This document shows positions 6,001 through 7,351 of a DNA stretch of 7,351 nucleotides, piece after piece. Position 1 is the first letter of the stretch, and the number at the start of each line of letters is the position of its first letter. The position numbers and the translations under genes were made by a program. Under the pieces are notes generated by a model. It searched no databases, was not told the DNA's origin, and saw only the letters and a program-made list of their open reading frames with translations. This stretch comes from UBA7239 sp035456205 (lineage in GTDB: Bacteria; Pseudomonadota; Gammaproteobacteria; Pseudomonadales; UBA7239), in the NCBI GenBank assembly GCA_035456205.1, contig DATIDQ010000153.1:1-7351 (forward strand), written 5' to 3'.

Positions 6001-7351
6001 GACGGTAAAGGCGATGTTTGCGATAGCGATGATGATAATGACGGTGTTGCTGATATTGCAGATAAATATCCACGCAATCCGGCAGCGTCATCAGATAGTG
6101 ATAATGATGGTTCCCCGAATACCTGGACAGCAATTTGTGATGCTGCGTGTCAATCTGCTTCAGGTCTGGCGTTAGACAATTGCCCGGATCAAGCCAATGC
6201 AGACCAACTGAACACTGATAGTGATTCTCAAGGTGACACTTGCGATGCCGATGATGATAATGATGGCACAAACGATTCCAGTGACAAATTTCCACTAAAT
6301 CCCGCAGCGTCTGTGGATACTGATAATGATGGATTTCCTAATAATTGGCGTTCTGCATGTAATGCAACATGCCAAGCCAATTCCGGATTGATACTCGATA
6401 ATTGTCCTTCAGCAAGCAATCCCGATCAGCTAAATACCGACGGCGATGCGCAAGGCAACGCGTGTGATACTGATGACGACAACGACGGTGTTGCAGATGC
6501 CTCTGACGCATTCCCGTTGAACGCTGCTGAATCTGCAGATACGGATACAGATGGTGTGGGCAACAACGCCGATAACTGCGTTGCTCTATCGAATGCATCA
6601 CAAACCGATACGGATGTTGATGGTGCTGGTGACGAGTGTGACTCTACGCCAAACGGTGATACAGATAACGACACTATTGATAACTTGTCTGATAACTGTG
6701 TTTCTGTTTCGAACACGGATCAGCTGAATACGGATGGCGATATTCAAGGCAACGCCTGCGACAACGACGATGATAACGACGGAGTTCCAGATGTTAGTGA
6801 TGCATTTCCATTAGATGCATCTGAATCTGTTGATACAGACGGTGATGGTATTGGTGATAATGCCGATAACTGTTCACTGATATCAAACGCTGACCAACTT
6901 AATACCGATGGTGATGCACAGGGTGATGTCTGCGACGTATTTGTGAACGATCCAGCGTTGTTGTTGCAACAACACGGCACTGCAAAAGGCGAACAACTGG
7001 GCAGCAGTGTGGCGATGGCTGACATCAATAAAGATGGCGTTGTGGATCTGCTGGTTGGATCGCCGATGGCCAATTTTTTGAGCAGCGGAAAAATACTGAA
7101 AAAATCTGGCAAGATTCAGATTGTTTCCGGCAAGGATAATGCTGTTATTCGTACTATTAACGGCTCCGCTGCTAATCAACAATTGGGTACAGCCATTGCG
7201 GTAGTGCCGGATCAGAATAAAGACGGCGTGTTGGATATTGTCGTGGGTGATCCATTAGCTGATGTGGTGAAGATGATGCCCACCGGTTTTCAGACTCTGA
7301 AAGACGCTGGCCGCGTATTGCTGTACTCCGGTAGTGATGGCCGCATGTTGA
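3019..7351 (+). CDS. very large secreted mosaic protein (propeller repeats, TSP3-like repeats, FG-GAP), 3' end cut by window edge
   Basis: At least 1444 residues are encoded with no stop to the window end. A Sec signal peptide (MGYNIFRRLIVTLAIMFPLLASA, likely cut after A23) is followed by an unnamed beta-rich domain (about 24-240) ending YPLMIDPTV; similar IDP endings occur before repeat regions in other large bacterial secreted proteins. Next come 14 propeller-type repeats (259-893), acidic DxDxDG thrombospondin-type-3-like repeats with 18 cysteines (897-1306), and FG-GAP/integrin-alpha-like repeats from about 1320 with calcium loops DINKDGVVD (1335) and DQNKDGVLD (1398). No cysteine occurs outside the TSP3-like part, as expected for an exported protein with local disulfides. 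No enzyme motif or sorting signal is visible, and the C-terminus is missing. A calcium-dependent surface or secreted adhesion/binding role is inferred. It is divergent from the steroid-type operon. Confidence 0.85.
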   Translation, partial: MGYNIFRRLIVTLAIMFPLLASAAITERTKAERHATGSAGFDELLGQQIHPGTFATESRSDGTFILTNAMQTVSAHITPQGVVFDSIGNSVGKGGFGLRLKQWGREGALQTVSSSKIYRDGDVVYHTFSGGIAEKFSNTHDGIRQDFIVPLKPAGNGVLQVQISIDDAKLTSKESGLTVTLNHSGRRLTYDRLKVTDANNKIIPAKIIIPANAESLAENKFTIVVDDSTAQYPLMIDPTVGDENWIAAGGSIVGANANVYAVVSNGTDVYIGGSFTLVGDTAANYVARWDGSHWNTLGSGLNGQVRSLALDGAGNLYVAGLFTAAGGVSASGIAKWNGVSWSALGAGITGIQALTVDAAGNVYAGGGFNYSGALGRVAKWDGVSWSGLGVGMNSSVYALTFDSNGVLYAGGDFTNAGGVSANRIAKWDGTNWSALGSGFSATVRALSVDSSNALYAGGLFSGYIQKWNGSAWSVLGSGMNNAVYALLADPVGNIYAAGDFTIAGGVGINRIAKWNGVSWNKVATSGSNALVRTMALDQAGQLYAGGDFTSLGSASKIARFDGSKWFSMGAPSTQGANDAVLAFAEDATGNFYIAGKFTNIAGVSANSIAKWNGSSWSALGPGISQNVYALATDSIGNLYAGIGGSGTGVMKWDGSQWSTLPYVNGAVYSLVVDSHDTLYVGGDFQYAGGKTVNGVAQWDGSTWDDLYSGSNLGADGSVLAMAIDKQDNLYVAATAYLATPTAKVTKWNGSAWSRLGTTTMNDTIRALAVDSTGIVYAGGEFTLIGTSSISRIAQWDGSAWNKVAPPAGSGINGDISALAVDSNDVLYAGGSFTFAAGVPVSNIARWNGTEWAALGSGVNNTVLALMVDKQGNLQVGGQFVAAGNKASMNRAEWLVADIDDDGIGDGIDADADNDGLNDASDNCPLNAAADQLDTDGDGKGDACDDDIDNDGLANTDDAFPLDSSQVGDVDGDGVDGFADNCPGNANTDQLDTDGDGKGDVCDSDDDNDGVADIADKYPRNPAASSDSDNDGSPNTWTAICDAACQSASGLALDNCPDQANADQLNTDSDSQGDTCDADDDNDGTNDSSDKFPLNPAASVDTDNDGFPNNWRSACNATCQANSGLILDNCPSASNPDQLNTDGDAQGNACDTDDDNDGVADASDAFPLNAAESADTDTDGVGNNADNCVALSNASQTDTDVDGAGDECDSTPNGDTDNDTIDNLSDNCVSVSNTDQLNTDGDIQGNACDNDDDNDGVPDVSDAFPLDASESVDTDGDGIGDNADNCSLISNADQLNTDGDAQGDVCDVFVNDPALLLQQHGTAKGEQLGSSVAMADINKDGVVDLLVGSPMANFLSSGKILKKSGKIQIVSGKDNAVIRTINGSAANQQLGTAIAVVPDQNKDGVLDIVVGDPLADVVKMMPTGFQTLKDAGRVLLYSGSDGRML
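3793..5697 (+). repeat. 14 tandem propeller-type protein repeats (residues 259-893)
   Basis: The consensus is V-x-A-L-x-x-D-x-x-G-N-L-Y-A-G-G-x-F-T-x-A-G-G, then I-A-K-W-[DN]-G-x-x-W-x-x-L-G-x-G. Units begin near 3793, 3931, 4069, 4204, 4345, 4465, 4609, 4756, 4897, 5017, 5170, 5308, 5461 and 5602, mostly 40-51 residues apart. Thirteen complete W-[DN]-G-x-x-W turns (one with F in place of the first W) precede a last half unit ending AEW. Repeats 5 and 9 are shortened. The pattern resembles Kelch-like or other beta-propeller blades; 14 units could fold as two seven-bladed propellers (inference). Confidence 0.8.
5707..6936 (+). repeat. thrombospondin type 3-like calcium-binding repeats (residues 897-1306)
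   Basis: Seven units of the form D-N-C-x(8-9)-D-Q-L-[DN]-T-D-G-D-x-x-G-[DN]-x-C-D alternate with D-D-D-N-D-G-V-x-D-x-x-D-A-F-P-L spacers. The aspartate ladders match the calcium sites of thrombospondin type 3 repeats, and each unit has two cysteines spaced for a disulfide. Such strings usually form a rigid calcium-stabilised stalk between domains. Unit 5 is degenerate (SQTDTDVDGAGDECD) and is followed by an unusual STPNGDTDNDTIDN spacer. Confidence 0.85.
6094..6537 (+). repeat. tandem 74-residue duplication with an extra C-x3-C insert in the TSP3-like region
   Basis: Two adjacent 222-nt units (6094-6315 and 6316-6537) encode 74 residues each, about 65% identical by hand alignment (48 of 74) with no gaps. 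Each begins D-[ST]-D-N-D-G-x-P-N-x-W, followed by a C-x3-C-Q-x-x-S-G-L insert absent from the other TSP3-like units, then a normal TSP3 unit and a spacer ending F-P-L-N. Confidence 0.8.
6976..7351 (+). repeat. FG-GAP (integrin-alpha-like) repeats, region continues past the window edge
   Basis: Two units are visible. The first reads GEQLGSSVAMADINKDGVVD followed by LLVGSP, the second QQLGTAIAVVPDQNKDGVLD followed by IVVGDP. Each has the D-x-N-x-D-G-x-x-D calcium loop, followed by a strand ending I-x-x-[VY]-S-G. This is the FG-GAP blade pattern of bacterial and integrin-alpha propellers. A full propeller would need about five more blades beyond the window (inference). Confidence 0.8.

Noticed and set aside
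3793..6936. Repeated DNA considered as a CRISPR or satellite array
   Set aside because: Repeats are degenerate at DNA level, in frame and conserved as protein motifs, with no constant short repeats and unique spacers.
5343..7182. Minus-strand frames rich in Ser/Pro or His/Tyr/Arg
   Set aside because: These are antisense readings of the GAT/GAC-rich TSP3-like repeats and propeller repeats; the biased composition comes from the repeat codons.

Overview
The window looks like chromosomal DNA of a Gram-negative, probably aquatic gammaproteobacterium. The signs are a short lipoprotein with a lipobox, a very large Sec-exported calcium-binding-type surface protein whose thrombospondin-type-3-like repeats carry the DAFPL motif common in marine gammaproteobacteria, and moderate GC content. 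This placement is an inference; no rRNA or other marker gene is present.

Left half (1-2805, minus strand). Three tightly packed genes read right to left: a two-domain protein (hot-dog MaoC-like domain plus zinc ribbon/OB-fold DUF35), a small MaoC-like hydratase, and a thiolase-fold protein without the usual thiolase cysteine. Order, sizes and key residues match the ChsH2-ChsH1-Ltp2 set of steroid side-chain degradation. There, ChsH1/ChsH2 hydrates a 17(20)-unsaturated steroid C22-CoA thioester, and Ltp2, docked on the DUF35 domain of ChsH2, cleaves the product by a retro-aldol reaction to a 17-ketosteroid plus propionyl-CoA. Both gene junctions have a 10-nt gap, and the Shine-Dalgarno sequence of the downstream gene contains the upstream stop codon, which suggests translational coupling. 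A separate small lipoprotein gene follows on the same strand, with its own likely -10 box, and runs off the left edge.

Centre (2806-3018). This 213-bp divergent intergenic region should hold the promoters for both sides. No convincing promoter was found, but it contains a canonical four-run G-quadruplex motif and a small inverted repeat.

Right half (3019-7351, plus strand). One open frame of 1444 codons continues past the right edge. It encodes a secreted mosaic protein: signal peptide; a beta-rich N-terminal domain ending in YPLMIDP; 14 propeller-type repeats of about 46 residues; seven thrombospondin-type-3-like calcium-binding units holding all 18 cysteines of the visible protein; then FG-GAP (integrin-alpha-like) repeats. 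It is probably a surface or secreted adhesion/binding protein. Nothing in the sequence links it functionally to the steroid genes apart from adjacency.
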